From JAIVJZ01 sp036386515 (GTDB lineage: Bacteria > Acidobacteriota > Blastocatellia > Pyrinomonadales > Pyrinomonadaceae), in NCBI GenBank assembly GCA_036386515.1, contig DASVVO010000094.1:1-64000 (forward strand): a stretch of DNA of 64,000 nucleotides. Direction: 5' to 3'. A program made the position numbers and the translations under genes. Positions within the stretch are counted from its first letter, which is position 1. Every line of letters begins with the position of its first letter. This document shows positions 41,591 through 49,483 of the stretch, one piece after another. The notes under the pieces are model-generated. The model worked only from the letters and a program-made list of their open reading frames with translations, made no database searches and was not told the DNA's origin.

Positions 41591-42715
41591 TTATTTTGTT
41601 TCGGTGCGCCGCTTGAGGCGTGCGCGTTGGAGGAAGCCGACGAGTTCGCCCGCCGTGTTCAAGACGGCCAGCGCGCCCGCGCCGTTCTGTTTCATCAGGG
41701 CGTCGGCGCGCGCGAGCGGCGTCTCGGGATCGACGAAGAGTTCGGGCGCGACGGGTCGCATCACGTCGGCGATGCGCGTGCGGTGGCGGCTCGCGTCGGG
41801 GAGTTTACGCACGTCCGAGAGCGTCAGGATGCCGTGGAGGCTGCGGCCGCGCGCGACGGGAAAAGCCTCCTGCGGGTGCTGGGGCAGAAACAGGTCTATG
41901 AAGTGGCTGACGAGCGTCTCCGGCTCGACCGAGACGGGCGCGCTCATCGCCTCGCCCACCGTCTGTAGACCTTTGTGTTCCCGCCCGACGCTCGCCGCCG
42001 CGCTGTGCAGAAAGAGCGCGACCACCACCGACCACAAGGTCATGAAGAGGTCGCCGGTTTTGAAGTAGAGCAGGAGCGCGAAGACAAAGAGCGTCCAGGC
42101 GATGAGTTGGCCGCCGAGCGAGGCGATGCGCGTGGCCTCTTCGAGTTTCCCGTTGCGGTGCCAGAGGAAAGCGCGGAGCACGCGCCCGCCGTCGAGCGGA
42201 TAGCCGGGCAGCAGGTTGAAAATGGCGAGCATGAGATTCCAGAAGCCGAGGATGAAAAAGACCGCGCCCACCAACTTTTGCTCGAAGGCGGCGGCGACCA
42301 TCATCCCTCCGAAGGCCGCGACGGCGAAGAGGAAACTCGACGCCGGGCCGGCCACCGCGATGCGAAACTCGGCGCGCGCATTGTCCGGCTCGCGGTTGAG
42401 CCGCGCCATGCCGCCGAACGGGTGCAGCACGATCTCCTCGGTCTCGATGCCTTCGACGCGCCCGACCAGGGCGTGCGACAGTTCGTGCCCGAAGATGGAG
42501 AGGAACAGGCCGAGCGTCGTCACCAGCCCGATGATCCAAGCGGTCGAGGGCGTGACGTTGACGTAGCGGACGAGCGGCGTGCCCTGCTCGAAATTGCTCG
42601 CGATGAGCCACGTGCTCAAGGCGAACACCAGGAACCAGCGATAATCGATTCTCACGGGAATCCCATAGACGCTGGCGACTTTTAACTGCCGGTGTAGAAT
42701 TCGAGCGAGAGACAT
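41591..42715 (-). CDS. Site-2 protease family (M50) zinc metalloprotease with CBS domains
   Basis: A 374-residue intramembrane protease. The zinc site is HELSH (in FGHELSHALVGR) in the second helix, and the third ligand lies in NLLPGYPLDGGRVLRAFLW. About six helices occupy residues 15-220. The C-terminal part holds a CBS pair (residues about 245-370, ending in GALAVLNTAGELVGFL) that may sense adenosine nucleotides. Such proteins cut membrane-bound regulators in the bilayer. The start is ATG at 42715; there is no Shine-Dalgarno sequence of note. Confidence 0.88.
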   Translation of the reverse strand: MSLARILHRQLKVASVYGIPVRIDYRWFLVFALSTWLIASNFEQGTPLVRYVNVTPSTAWIIGLVTTLGLFLSIFGHELSHALVGRVEGIETEEIVLHPFGGMARLNREPDNARAEFRIAVAGPASSFLFAVAAFGGMMVAAAFEQKLVGAVFFILGFWNLMLAIFNLLPGYPLDGGRVLRAFLWHRNGKLEEATRIASLGGQLIAWTLFVFALLLYFKTGDLFMTLWSVVVALFLHSAAASVGREHKGLQTVGEAMSAPVSVEPETLVSHFIDLFLPQHPQEAFPVARGRSLHGILTLSDVRKLPDASRHRTRIADVMRPVAPELFVDPETPLARADALMKQNGAGALAVLNTAGELVGFLQRARLKRRTETK

Positions 42716-42721
42716 AAAAGC

Positions 42722-42905
42722 TGTGACAGGTGACAGGTGACGGGTGACGAGTTTTAAGACAACCGGAGGGCGCGTTTTGTTCCCGACGGAAAATTGCTGT
42801 CAGTTGTCAGTCGTCAATTGTTCGCGGCAGTTACAGGCTCTACTTGAGTTCAGTTTGAACAAACGGCAACGGACAAAGAACTACTGACAACTGACTACTG
42901 ACAGC
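42722..42905. repeat. Compound repeat: GACAGGT tandem plus CAGTTGT inverted repeat
   Basis: 42722-42750 is an unpaired tandem of GACAGGT/GACGGGT. 42796-42822 and 42867-42905 form a CAGTTGT-type inverted pair. Two heptamer families therefore share one 190-bp gap. The right arm abuts the stop of the MreB-like gene. Confidence 0.65.
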
Positions 42906-44023
42906 TACTCATACGTTTCAAACGCGCCCGCGTCGGCGTCGAGCAGGAGCGAGGGTTCGCTGCGGGCGACGCGGCGCAGGAGCAGGGCGTCGTCGAAGAG
43001 TTGGGAGAGTCCTTTGACGATGGCATGGCGCGGGTCTTCGGACATGTGCGTGGAGAGGCGCGTCTCGCCGTGCAGGAAGGCCGCCATGCCTTCGAGGAGC
43101 GCGCCGCCGCCCGTGAGCACCAGCCCGCGGTCGTAGATGTCGGCGGCCACTTCGGGCGACAACTCGGCCAGGCCGCGCTGCACCACGCGCGCGATGCGCT
43201 GCACGACGCTTTGCGCCGCGACGCACACTTCATCGCTCGTCACCTCGGCCGCGCGCGGCGTGCCGCTTTGCACGTCGCGCCCTTTGACGGTCAGCGTGCG
43301 CGCCGGGTCTTTCGGAGCGACGGCCGAGGCCAATTCGATCTTCAGCCGTTCGGCGGTGGGCGCGCCGATGATGAGACCGTGATGCCGCCGCAGGCGATCC
43401 ATGATCGCCTCGTCGATGTCGGAACTCCCCACCCGCTCGGCCTGCGCGTAGACGATCATGCCGAGCGCGACGACGGCCACGTTGGTCGTCGCGCCGCCGA
43501 TGTCCACCACCGCCGAAGCCTTCTGCTCGTCCACCGGGATGCCCGCGCCGATGGCCGCCGCCAAGCCCTCCTCCACCATGTAGACGCGCCCGATGTGCGC
43601 CGCTTCGGCCGCCGCCATCAACGCGCGCTGCTCAACGTGCGTCACGCCCGACAGCACGCTCATCACGGCGCGGCGGCTGAAATGCGAGATGCCGCTTCGG
43701 GCTTTGCGCACGAAATGATCGAGCATGCGCTGCGAGCGTTCGAAGTCGGCGACGACGCCGTCCACCATCGGCATGACGAGCGTCACGTCGCGCGCCTCGC
43801 GCCCCTGCATCGTGTGCGCCTCGCGTCCGATGGCGACGATCTCGCCGGTCGTCTTGCTGACGGCGACGACGGAGGGTTCGTCCACGACGATGCCGCGACC
43901 GCGCACGGAGATGATGGTGCTGGCCGACCCGAGGTCGATCGCCATCGAATCGGAAACCAGATCGCGGAGCGCGTTTAAGCCCATCAACGCCCGCGTCTTT
44001 TGCATGAAGGAGCTTGATCTCAT
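42905..44023 (-). CDS. MreB/MreB-like actin-family protein
   Basis: A 372-residue actin/Hsp70-fold protein of the rod-shape family. The phosphate-1 loop is MAIDLGSASTIISVRGRGIV; VVDEPSVVAV follows. The phosphate-2 loop is AVVDIGGATTNVAVV and the adenosine loop is LVLTGGGALLEGM. Length and motifs match MreB, but several conserved MreB positions differ (for example GSAST rather than GTANT), and no mreC or mreD is next to it. It may be a second MreB. ATG at 44023 is preceded closely by GGGTGAT. Confidence 0.85.
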   Translation of the reverse strand: MRSSSFMQKTRALMGLNALRDLVSDSMAIDLGSASTIISVRGRGIVVDEPSVVAVSKTTGEIVAIGREAHTMQGREARDVTLVMPMVDGVVADFERSQRMLDHFVRKARSGISHFSRRAVMSVLSGVTHVEQRALMAAAEAAHIGRVYMVEEGLAAAIGAGIPVDEQKASAVVDIGGATTNVAVVALGMIVYAQAERVGSSDIDEAIMDRLRRHHGLIIGAPTAERLKIELASAVAPKDPARTLTVKGRDVQSGTPRAAEVTSDEVCVAAQSVVQRIARVVQRGLAELSPEVAADIYDRGLVLTGGGALLEGMAAFLHGETRLSTHMSEDPRHAIVKGLSQLFDDALLLRRVARSEPSLLLDADAGAFETYE

Positions 44024-44077
44024 ATCACCCGAAGCCTGAGCAAACGCCGGAGAAATTTTGTAAAAAGGGGCGCGAAC

Positions 44078-44086
44078 ATCATAGCA
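44078..44086 (-). promoter_or_regulatory. Extended -10 promoter of the MreB-like gene
   Basis: On the minus strand TGC-TATGAT (44078-44086) forms an extended -10 about 55 bp before the ATG. No -35 is obvious because a run of alternating GC (44090-44112) precedes it. Confidence 0.45.
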
Positions 44087-44159
44087 CAGGCGCGCACGCG
44101 CGCACGCGCGTCTCCCCGGATTGAGACGCCGCCGCGGCGCGCGTGCGGCCGCGCCACAA

Positions 44160-44214
44160 GTTTTCGCGTTTGTAACATTCCGTTCAGGTCTTGTTAATCT
44201 GCGCCGCTTATAGT
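44160..44214 (+). promoter_or_regulatory. Predicted PhoB-type promoter of the porin gene
   Basis: Units start every 11 bp: GTTTT (44160, weak), TGTAA (44171), GTTCA (44182), GTTAA (44193). The -10 TATAGT (44209-44214) starts exactly 16 bp after the last unit. No -35 hexamer is present, as expected for an activator-dependent Pho promoter. Confidence 0.6.
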
Positions 44215-44445
44215 TTCGGCCTTCGCGGCGGTTCGGTCTCGGGGTTCGATCGCGCGTTTCAATCGTCGTCCTCGGGGTTGAAGCGGCTAAAGAATTTTGG
44301 CCGCGCCGGCTTTATGATAACGTCGCCTCGCCGTCCCATATCGAGGTTTCAGGCGCGGGCGGGACGCAATCCGAATTGTGCCCGAGAAGTTTTCGCGGCC
44401 GCCGCCCGACGCTCTCTAATGTTTCGCTCCGAGGAAGGACTTACG
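44215..44445 (+). other. Long leader of the porin gene
   Basis: About 225 bases separate the predicted transcription start from the porin ATG. The stretch stays open in the porin frame but lacks a start with a Shine-Dalgarno sequence. I see no clear hairpin or known RNA element in it. Confidence 0.4.
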
Positions 44446-46248
44446 ATGATTACTGCCGCCCGGCGCGCGTTGCTCGCGTGCGCCGTCTTCGTCGCTCTCA
44501 ACTGCTGCGCCTTCGCGCAGACCAACGCGTCCGCCGCCGCCGTCGTGATCCCGCCCGGCGCGAGCGCGCCGACGCTGCCTCCCGCCGCGCCGCAGACGCG
44601 CGACGATGCCGCTCTCGACGACGTGCGCAGGCAGTTGCAGCAACAGCAGATCGAGATCGAACGCCTGCGCGCCACGCTCGCCGAACAGTCGAAACTCCTC
44701 AACGAACTGCTCGCGCGCACCGCCCGCCCCGAGACGGGCGCGGCGACGGTCACAGAGGCCATCTATGCGCCGGGCGACGCGGCCGCGACCGCCGACACGC
44801 TCCGGCGCGACGGTGCGCCGGGGCAAGAAGCGGCGGCGAAGAATCCGCAAACGGAGGGGGTGGACACGCGCGTGCGCGCCATCGAGGCGCAGGCGCAGAA
44901 GACGACCGAGACGCTCGCACGCCAACTCGGCTCGATCACCTTCAGCGGCGACATACGCCTCCGCGCCGAGTCGCAGTTCGGCCAGTTGAACGCGCTCGCC
45001 AACGCGGAGAACCCGGCCATCCTCGGCAACGAGTTGAGCGCGCGCCACCGCCTGCGTCTGCGCGCGCGCCTCGCCATGCGCGGGCAGATCGGCAAGCAGT
45101 TCGATTGGGGGCTGCGCTTCGCCACCGGCACGACCTCCGACCTCATCAGCAGCAACCAGACGCTCACCGACTTCTTCAACCGCAAACAGTTCGCGCTCGA
45201 TCAAGCCTACATCACTTACCGTCCCGCCGCCCTGCCCGGCCTGCGCCTGCAAGGCGGGAAGTTCGAGACGCCGTGGCTCTTTACCGAGATGACGTTCGAC
45301 GTTGACAACCAACCCGAAGGTCTCAACGAAAGTTACACCCGCGATTTCAAACACGACGTGTTCAAAAACCTGACGCTCGTCGCGTGGCAACTCCCGCTGC
45401 TCGAACGCCAGGCCGCCTTCGTCGTCGGCGCGGACGGCCGCGCGAGCGTTGACGCCTCACGGCGCGGCGGGCGCGACCTCGCCCTCTACGGCGCACAGGT
45501 ACGCACGCGCCTCGCCCTCGGCGACAAAACTTCGCTCACGCTCTCCGCCGCCGACCTCTATTATTCCGGCACGCAGTTCATCAGCCCCGCGCAGTTCTTC
45601 GGCGGCCAACTGCAAGTGCCCGTCACGGTCGCGATACCGGCGACGGCCACGACCCCGGCGCAAACTGTCGCGGGCTTCGCCGCCATCCCGCGCGACCTGC
45701 TCGTCGCGGGCAGCAGCCTCGGCATCTCCGTCGCCAACACCAACGCCGTCAACCGCGACGGGCGGCTCTCCTCCGGCTTCAACCTCGCCGATTTCATCGG
45801 CCGCCTTGAGTTCACGCAGAGCAAACGCTTCCCCGTCACCATGATCTTCAACTTCGTCGCCAACACGCAGGCGCACGACGTGGTGCTGGCGGGCGCGAAC
45901 GGCGCGAACCGCATCGTCGAGAACAACGAGAACCACGGTTTCTGGGCGGAGATTCAGGCGGGCAAGACGCGCGAGCGCGGCGACCTGCTCTTCAACTACA
46001 CCTTCATGCGCATCGAGCGCGATGCCGTGCTCACGCCCTTCAACCTGTCCGACATCGCGCAGCCTTCGGACGTGCGCGTGCATCGCGTGATCTTCTCTTA
46101 CGCCGCCGACCCGCGCGTCGTCGTCTCGCTCAACGGCTACTTCACCGGACGCCCGAACGGGCTGGGCGGAGCTTTCGGCCAGACGCCCGCCGGTTCGCTC
46201 AACCGGACGACGACGCGCCTGCAACTCGACACCGTGTTCCGTTTTTGA
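44446..46248 (+). CDS. Putative outer-membrane porin
   Basis: A 600-residue exported protein. ATG at 44446 has GAGGAAGG eight bases upstream. The signal peptide ends near CCAFAQ. A short coiled coil (LDDVRRQLQQQQIEIERLRA) resembles the trimerising segment of large porins such as OprP/OprO types. From about residue 165 the protein alternates as a beta-barrel (FSGDIRLRAESQFG, KQFDWGLRFATGT, and so on) and ends with the outer-membrane signal TRLQLDTVFRF. The predicted Pho-type promoter suggests phosphate or organophosphate uptake. That specificity is inference. Confidence 0.8.
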   Translation: MITAARRALLACAVFVALNCCAFAQTNASAAAVVIPPGASAPTLPPAAPQTRDDAALDDVRRQLQQQQIEIERLRATLAEQSKLLNELLARTARPETGAATVTEAIYAPGDAAATADTLRRDGAPGQEAAAKNPQTEGVDTRVRAIEAQAQKTTETLARQLGSITFSGDIRLRAESQFGQLNALANAENPAILGNELSARHRLRLRARLAMRGQIGKQFDWGLRFATGTTSDLISSNQTLTDFFNRKQFALDQAYITYRPAALPGLRLQGGKFETPWLFTEMTFDVDNQPEGLNESYTRDFKHDVFKNLTLVAWQLPLLERQAAFVVGADGRASVDASRRGGRDLALYGAQVRTRLALGDKTSLTLSAADLYYSGTQFISPAQFFGGQLQVPVTVAIPATATTPAQTVAGFAAIPRDLLVAGSSLGISVANTNAVNRDGRLSSGFNLADFIGRLEFTQSKRFPVTMIFNFVANTQAHDVVLAGANGANRIVENNENHGFWAEIQAGKTRERGDLLFNYTFMRIERDAVLTPFNLSDIAQPSDVRVHRVIFSYAADPRVVVSLNGYFTGRPNGLGGAFGQTPAGSLNRTTTRLQLDTVFRF

Positions 46249-46297
46249 GACGGCGCGCGCGCGCAACGCCAACTGTTCATCAACATTAACGCCGACT

Positions 46298-46352
46298 GTT
46301 CATCAACATTTAAGTCGCCGTTAATTTCGCTGTAGCGTCGCGTCGTTAGGGT
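46298..46352 (+). promoter_or_regulatory. Predicted PhoB-type promoter without an annotated gene
   Basis: Units lie every 11 bp: GTTCA (46298), TTTAA (46309), GTTAA (46320), TGTAG (46331). The -10 TAGGGT (46347-46352) starts 16 bp after the last unit. Two further half-units (GTTCA 46275, ATTAA 46285) lie upstream. It sits between convergent genes and drives the candidate RNA that follows. Confidence 0.55.
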
Positions 46353-46358
46353 GTACGC

Positions 46359-46446
46359 AACCCCGCCAAACTTCGTCTCGCCTGACTATGCGGACAGGGG
46401 TCGCGCCCGAACTTCTCCCCGAAGCCTGACGCGACCCCATTTTTTT
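46359..46446 (+). ncRNA. Candidate PhoB-controlled small RNA
   Basis: From the predicted start (about 46359) to the end of the T tract is about 88 nt with no plausible coding frame. The 3' end is a strong intrinsic terminator with an inner CTTC/GAAG hairpin in its loop. The 5' part (CAACCCCGCCAAACTTCGTC) is single-stranded and C-rich, a plausible target-pairing region. The alternative is that this is only the porin 3' UTR and terminator. Confidence 0.45.
46397..46446 (+). terminator. Intrinsic terminator
   Basis: GGGGTCGCG (46397-46405) pairs perfectly with CGCGACCCC (46430-46438), followed by a run of seven T (46440-46446). It ends plus-strand transcription from the porin or from the orphan promoter. 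Confidence 0.8.
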
Positions 46447-46486
46447 GTTCACCGTCAAAGAAGCGCGGGCGGCGACCCCTCGCGCC

Positions 46487-49000
46487 TCAGGCCACTTGCG
46501 AATAGCGGACGACTTTCTCCTGCGGGCGCGCGGAATTGACGAGCGTTTCGACCGTGGGTTCGACCGTGTAGGTGTCGCAGATCAAGTTCTCCGCCGCCTT
46601 CGCGCCCACGGGCTTGGAGAAGAAATAGCCCTGCCCGTTTTCGCAGCCCAGCTTTCTGAGCGCGGCGAGTTGTTCCTTCGTCTCCACGCCCTCGGCGATC
46701 ACGTTCATGCCGAGGTTTTGCGCGAGGCTCACAATCGTCCGCACGATCTCCACGTTCTCGCCGTCCTCCGACATGTTGACGACGAACGAGCGGTCAACCT
46801 TCAGCGTGTCGATCGGGAAACGATGCAGGTAACTCAAGCTGGAGTAGCCCGTGCCGAAATCGTCGATGCTCAACTTGATGCCGAGCGCGCGCAGCTTCTT
46901 GAGCATCTCGGTCGCCGTCTCGACGTTGTCCATCACCGCGCTCTCCGTGATTTCGAGTTTCAGCCCTTCCGGGTTGATCTTCGTCTCTTCGATGATCTGC
47001 GTCACGCGCTGAATGAGGTCGCTCTGGATGAACTGTTTGCTCGACAAGTTCACGCTGACAAAGAGCGGCGGGTCGGACGGAAATATCTTCTGCCAACGCT
47101 CCATCTGGCGGCACGCATCGCGCAACACCCACTCGCCGATGTCCACGATCAAGCCCGTCTCTTCCGCCAGCGGGATGAAGTTGGCGGGCGAGATGAAGCC
47201 GCGCTCCGGGTGATTCCAACGCACCAACGCCTCGAAGCCCGAAATCTTGAACGTCTCCAGGTCAACGATCGACTGGTAGTAGACGACCAACTCATTGCGC
47301 TCGACCGCCATGCGCAAGGCCGTCTCCATCTGCAAGAGATCGTTGACCTGGGCGTGCATGGCGGAATCGTAAATTTCGTGGCGGTTCTTGCCGAGCGATT
47401 TCGCGCGGTACATCGCCGCGTCCGCGTCCCGGATCAACCCTTCGGCCTGATGGTAGCTCGTCCAACTGGAAGCCACGCCGATGCTCACCGTCGTGAACAC
47501 CTCGCGCCCGTTGAGCGTAAACGAAGCCGCCAACTCGCTCTTGATGCGCTCCGCAACTTCAATCGCCTCGTTCTCTTCGTAAATGTCTTCGAGCAGCAGC
47601 ACGAACTCGTCGCCGCCGAGGCGCGCCACCGTATCGCCCGCCCTGACGCACTTCCACAGGCGCACCGCCACCTCTTTGAGCAACTGGTCGCCGACGGCGT
47701 GGCCTAAGCTGTCGTTGATGATCTTGAAGCGATCCAGGTCAACGTAGAGCACTGCGAACTTGCGCGCCTCGTTGCGCTGGGCGCGCGCGATGGCGAGTTC
47801 GAGGTGGTCTATGAACATGGCGCGGTTGGGCAGCCCGGTCATCACGTCGTGCATCGCTTCGTGCTGGAGTTGCTCCTCGGCGCGCTTGCGATCCGTGATG
47901 TCTTGAATCTGGAAGACGAGCGGCGTGGACGCCGCGTGCGAGCCGCCCGCCAGCGACGCGCTCCACAGTCCCCACACTTTATGCCCCGACTTGTGCTGGA
48001 AACGCACCTCACACTGGTCGATGCTGCTATTGCCTTTGCGCAGACGCTTGATGGCCTCCACCGCCACGCTCAGGTCGTCGGGGTGAATGACGGTCAGGAA
48101 GTCCGTGACGATCATCTCGCGTTCCGAGTAGCCCAGAATCTTGCACAGCGCGCGGTTGACCTGGAGCCAACGCCCTTCGGAGGAAACCAACGCCATGCCG
48201 ATGGCCGCGAAGTCGAACGCGTTGCGGAAACGGTCTTCGTCGCCGGACGCGTTGCCGGTGTTAGCCACCGCCACCTGCGCCTGCGGCGGCACGCTGATGA
48301 AATGATTATCCTTGTAAGAGGCGTAGGCGAAATACACGATGGCGACGGCCACCCCGGCGAGCGCGACGAGGTTGAGGCCGACGACGTGTGCGGCCGCCGC
48401 CACGAGCGCGGCGACGCACCCGGCCGCCAGATACACCGTCAGCGGCTTGAGATAATTTTTGACGAACGCCTGCCGCCGCTTCTGTTGCGGGCCTGCGCTC
48501 CGGCCGGCCAGCAAGGTGGCCGCGCTGATGGCGGACTGGGCGACGATCAACGCGGCGAGCGCGGTCAGCATGAGGGGCACGTCATGCGCCTGCAAGAGTT
48601 GAGGCACGGAGCCGAACCCGAAGCGGAGCAGCAGAGCTGAGAGGAAAATCGGGAGGATCGAGATCGCCGAGCGCGAGATGAGCGCGGTGAGGCTCTTGCT
48701 AGAATGAAGCAACACGCAGGGCGTGACGATGCACGCCAGCACGGTCGCCGCCTCGGCGTCGAACACGAGCAAGGAGAGCAGCAGGAAACTGTCCGTGAGG
48801 TAAATATGATTGCCCGCCCCGGCGATCTTCACCGGGAAGCTCGCGCTGGCGCGCACCGCCAGCAGGGCGAACAGTAATAACGGGAGGCCGATGTGAGCCA
48901 CCGGCAGAAAGTAGATCGCTGCCAGAAAAATGATGGCGTAGACCGACAGGATCACCTTCGTATGGGTGCTGACAGCTTCGTGTTCGCTCAGGCTCTTCAT
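46487..49000 (-). CDS. Membrane-bound PAS-GGDEF-EAL cyclic-di-GMP protein
   Basis: An 837-residue protein that may both make and break cyclic di-GMP. Residues about 10-230 hold several membrane helices (a MASE-like sensor). A PAS domain follows (FRNAFDFAAIGMALVSSEGR), then GGDEF with an intact ARLGGDEFVLLLED signature, then EAL with GFEALVRW, the metal-binding DDFGTGYSSLSYL and the late GYFFSKP. All main catalytic residues of both domains are present. The ATG at 49000 is preferred to a TTG three codons upstream. It faces the porin gene and is divergent to the TonB receptor. Confidence 0.92.
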   Translation of the reverse strand: MKSLSEHEAVSTHTKVILSVYAIIFLAAIYFLPVAHIGLPLLLFALLAVRASASFPVKIAGAGNHIYLTDSFLLLSLLVFDAEAATVLACIVTPCVLLHSSKSLTALISRSAISILPIFLSALLLRFGFGSVPQLLQAHDVPLMLTALAALIVAQSAISAATLLAGRSAGPQQKRRQAFVKNYLKPLTVYLAAGCVAALVAAAAHVVGLNLVALAGVAVAIVYFAYASYKDNHFISVPPQAQVAVANTGNASGDEDRFRNAFDFAAIGMALVSSEGRWLQVNRALCKILGYSEREMIVTDFLTVIHPDDLSVAVEAIKRLRKGNSSIDQCEVRFQHKSGHKVWGLWSASLAGGSHAASTPLVFQIQDITDRKRAEEQLQHEAMHDVMTGLPNRAMFIDHLELAIARAQRNEARKFAVLYVDLDRFKIINDSLGHAVGDQLLKEVAVRLWKCVRAGDTVARLGGDEFVLLLEDIYEENEAIEVAERIKSELAASFTLNGREVFTTVSIGVASSWTSYHQAEGLIRDADAAMYRAKSLGKNRHEIYDSAMHAQVNDLLQMETALRMAVERNELVVYYQSIVDLETFKISGFEALVRWNHPERGFISPANFIPLAEETGLIVDIGEWVLRDACRQMERWQKIFPSDPPLFVSVNLSSKQFIQSDLIQRVTQIIEETKINPEGLKLEITESAVMDNVETATEMLKKLRALGIKLSIDDFGTGYSSLSYLHRFPIDTLKVDRSFVVNMSEDGENVEIVRTIVSLAQNLGMNVIAEGVETKEQLAALRKLGCENGQGYFFSKPVGAKAAENLICDTYTVEPTVETLVNSARPQEKVVRYSQVA

Positions 49001-49009
49001 TGGCGTCAA

Positions 49010-49278
49010 GGGCGGATATCGGGGTGTTTTTTTTCGCTCACCGGCGGCGAGCGTCTGACCTCTACGCCAAGCAATTCAAAGGCCACATGCCCTCCCGCCG
49101 ATAAACGCGCGAAATCCGGCGAACCCGCGAAAACCCGTGCGGACTGACCGTGCGGACTGACTTGTCTCCCGTTCAAACTGACGTGCGGCCAAGTCAACTT
49201 GAGAGAAATAACGTCACCCCGCCGCAGTTGACCGCCGCGTCTCTCCGCGGTGATCGACGCGCCTGCCGCGCCGCCACA
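49010..49278. other. Divergent gap before the TonB receptor
   Basis: Between the GGDEF/EAL gene and the TonB receptor promoter I see no gene, only two short GACTGAC-like repeats near 49140-49180. A promoter for the GGDEF/EAL gene must lie here but I cannot single one out. Confidence 0.4.
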
Positions 49279-49333
49279 GTTAACAAACTTTTAAGGCGAC
49301 ATTCACTCCCGCTTAACCCGCGCGGCTTACTCT
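49279..49333 (+). promoter_or_regulatory. Predicted PhoB-type promoter of the TonB receptor
   Basis: Four units at exact 11-bp spacing: GTTAA (49279), TTTAA (49290), ATTCA (49301), CTTAA (49312). The -10 TACTCT (49328-49333) starts 16 bp after the last unit. A leader of about 145 nt follows to the ATG. Confidence 0.6.
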
Positions 49334-49483
49334 CCAGCTTCGCAAACTGAACACGCCTCGCGCACTTTCAAACAAGCTGAAACGCATTTAGCAACCATTC
49401 GCCGCTTTAATTTTTCGACGCCGCTTGCCGGACGCGCGCATCCGGCGTCCGCGCCGACATCGTATTCGCCTTAGGAGAAACTT

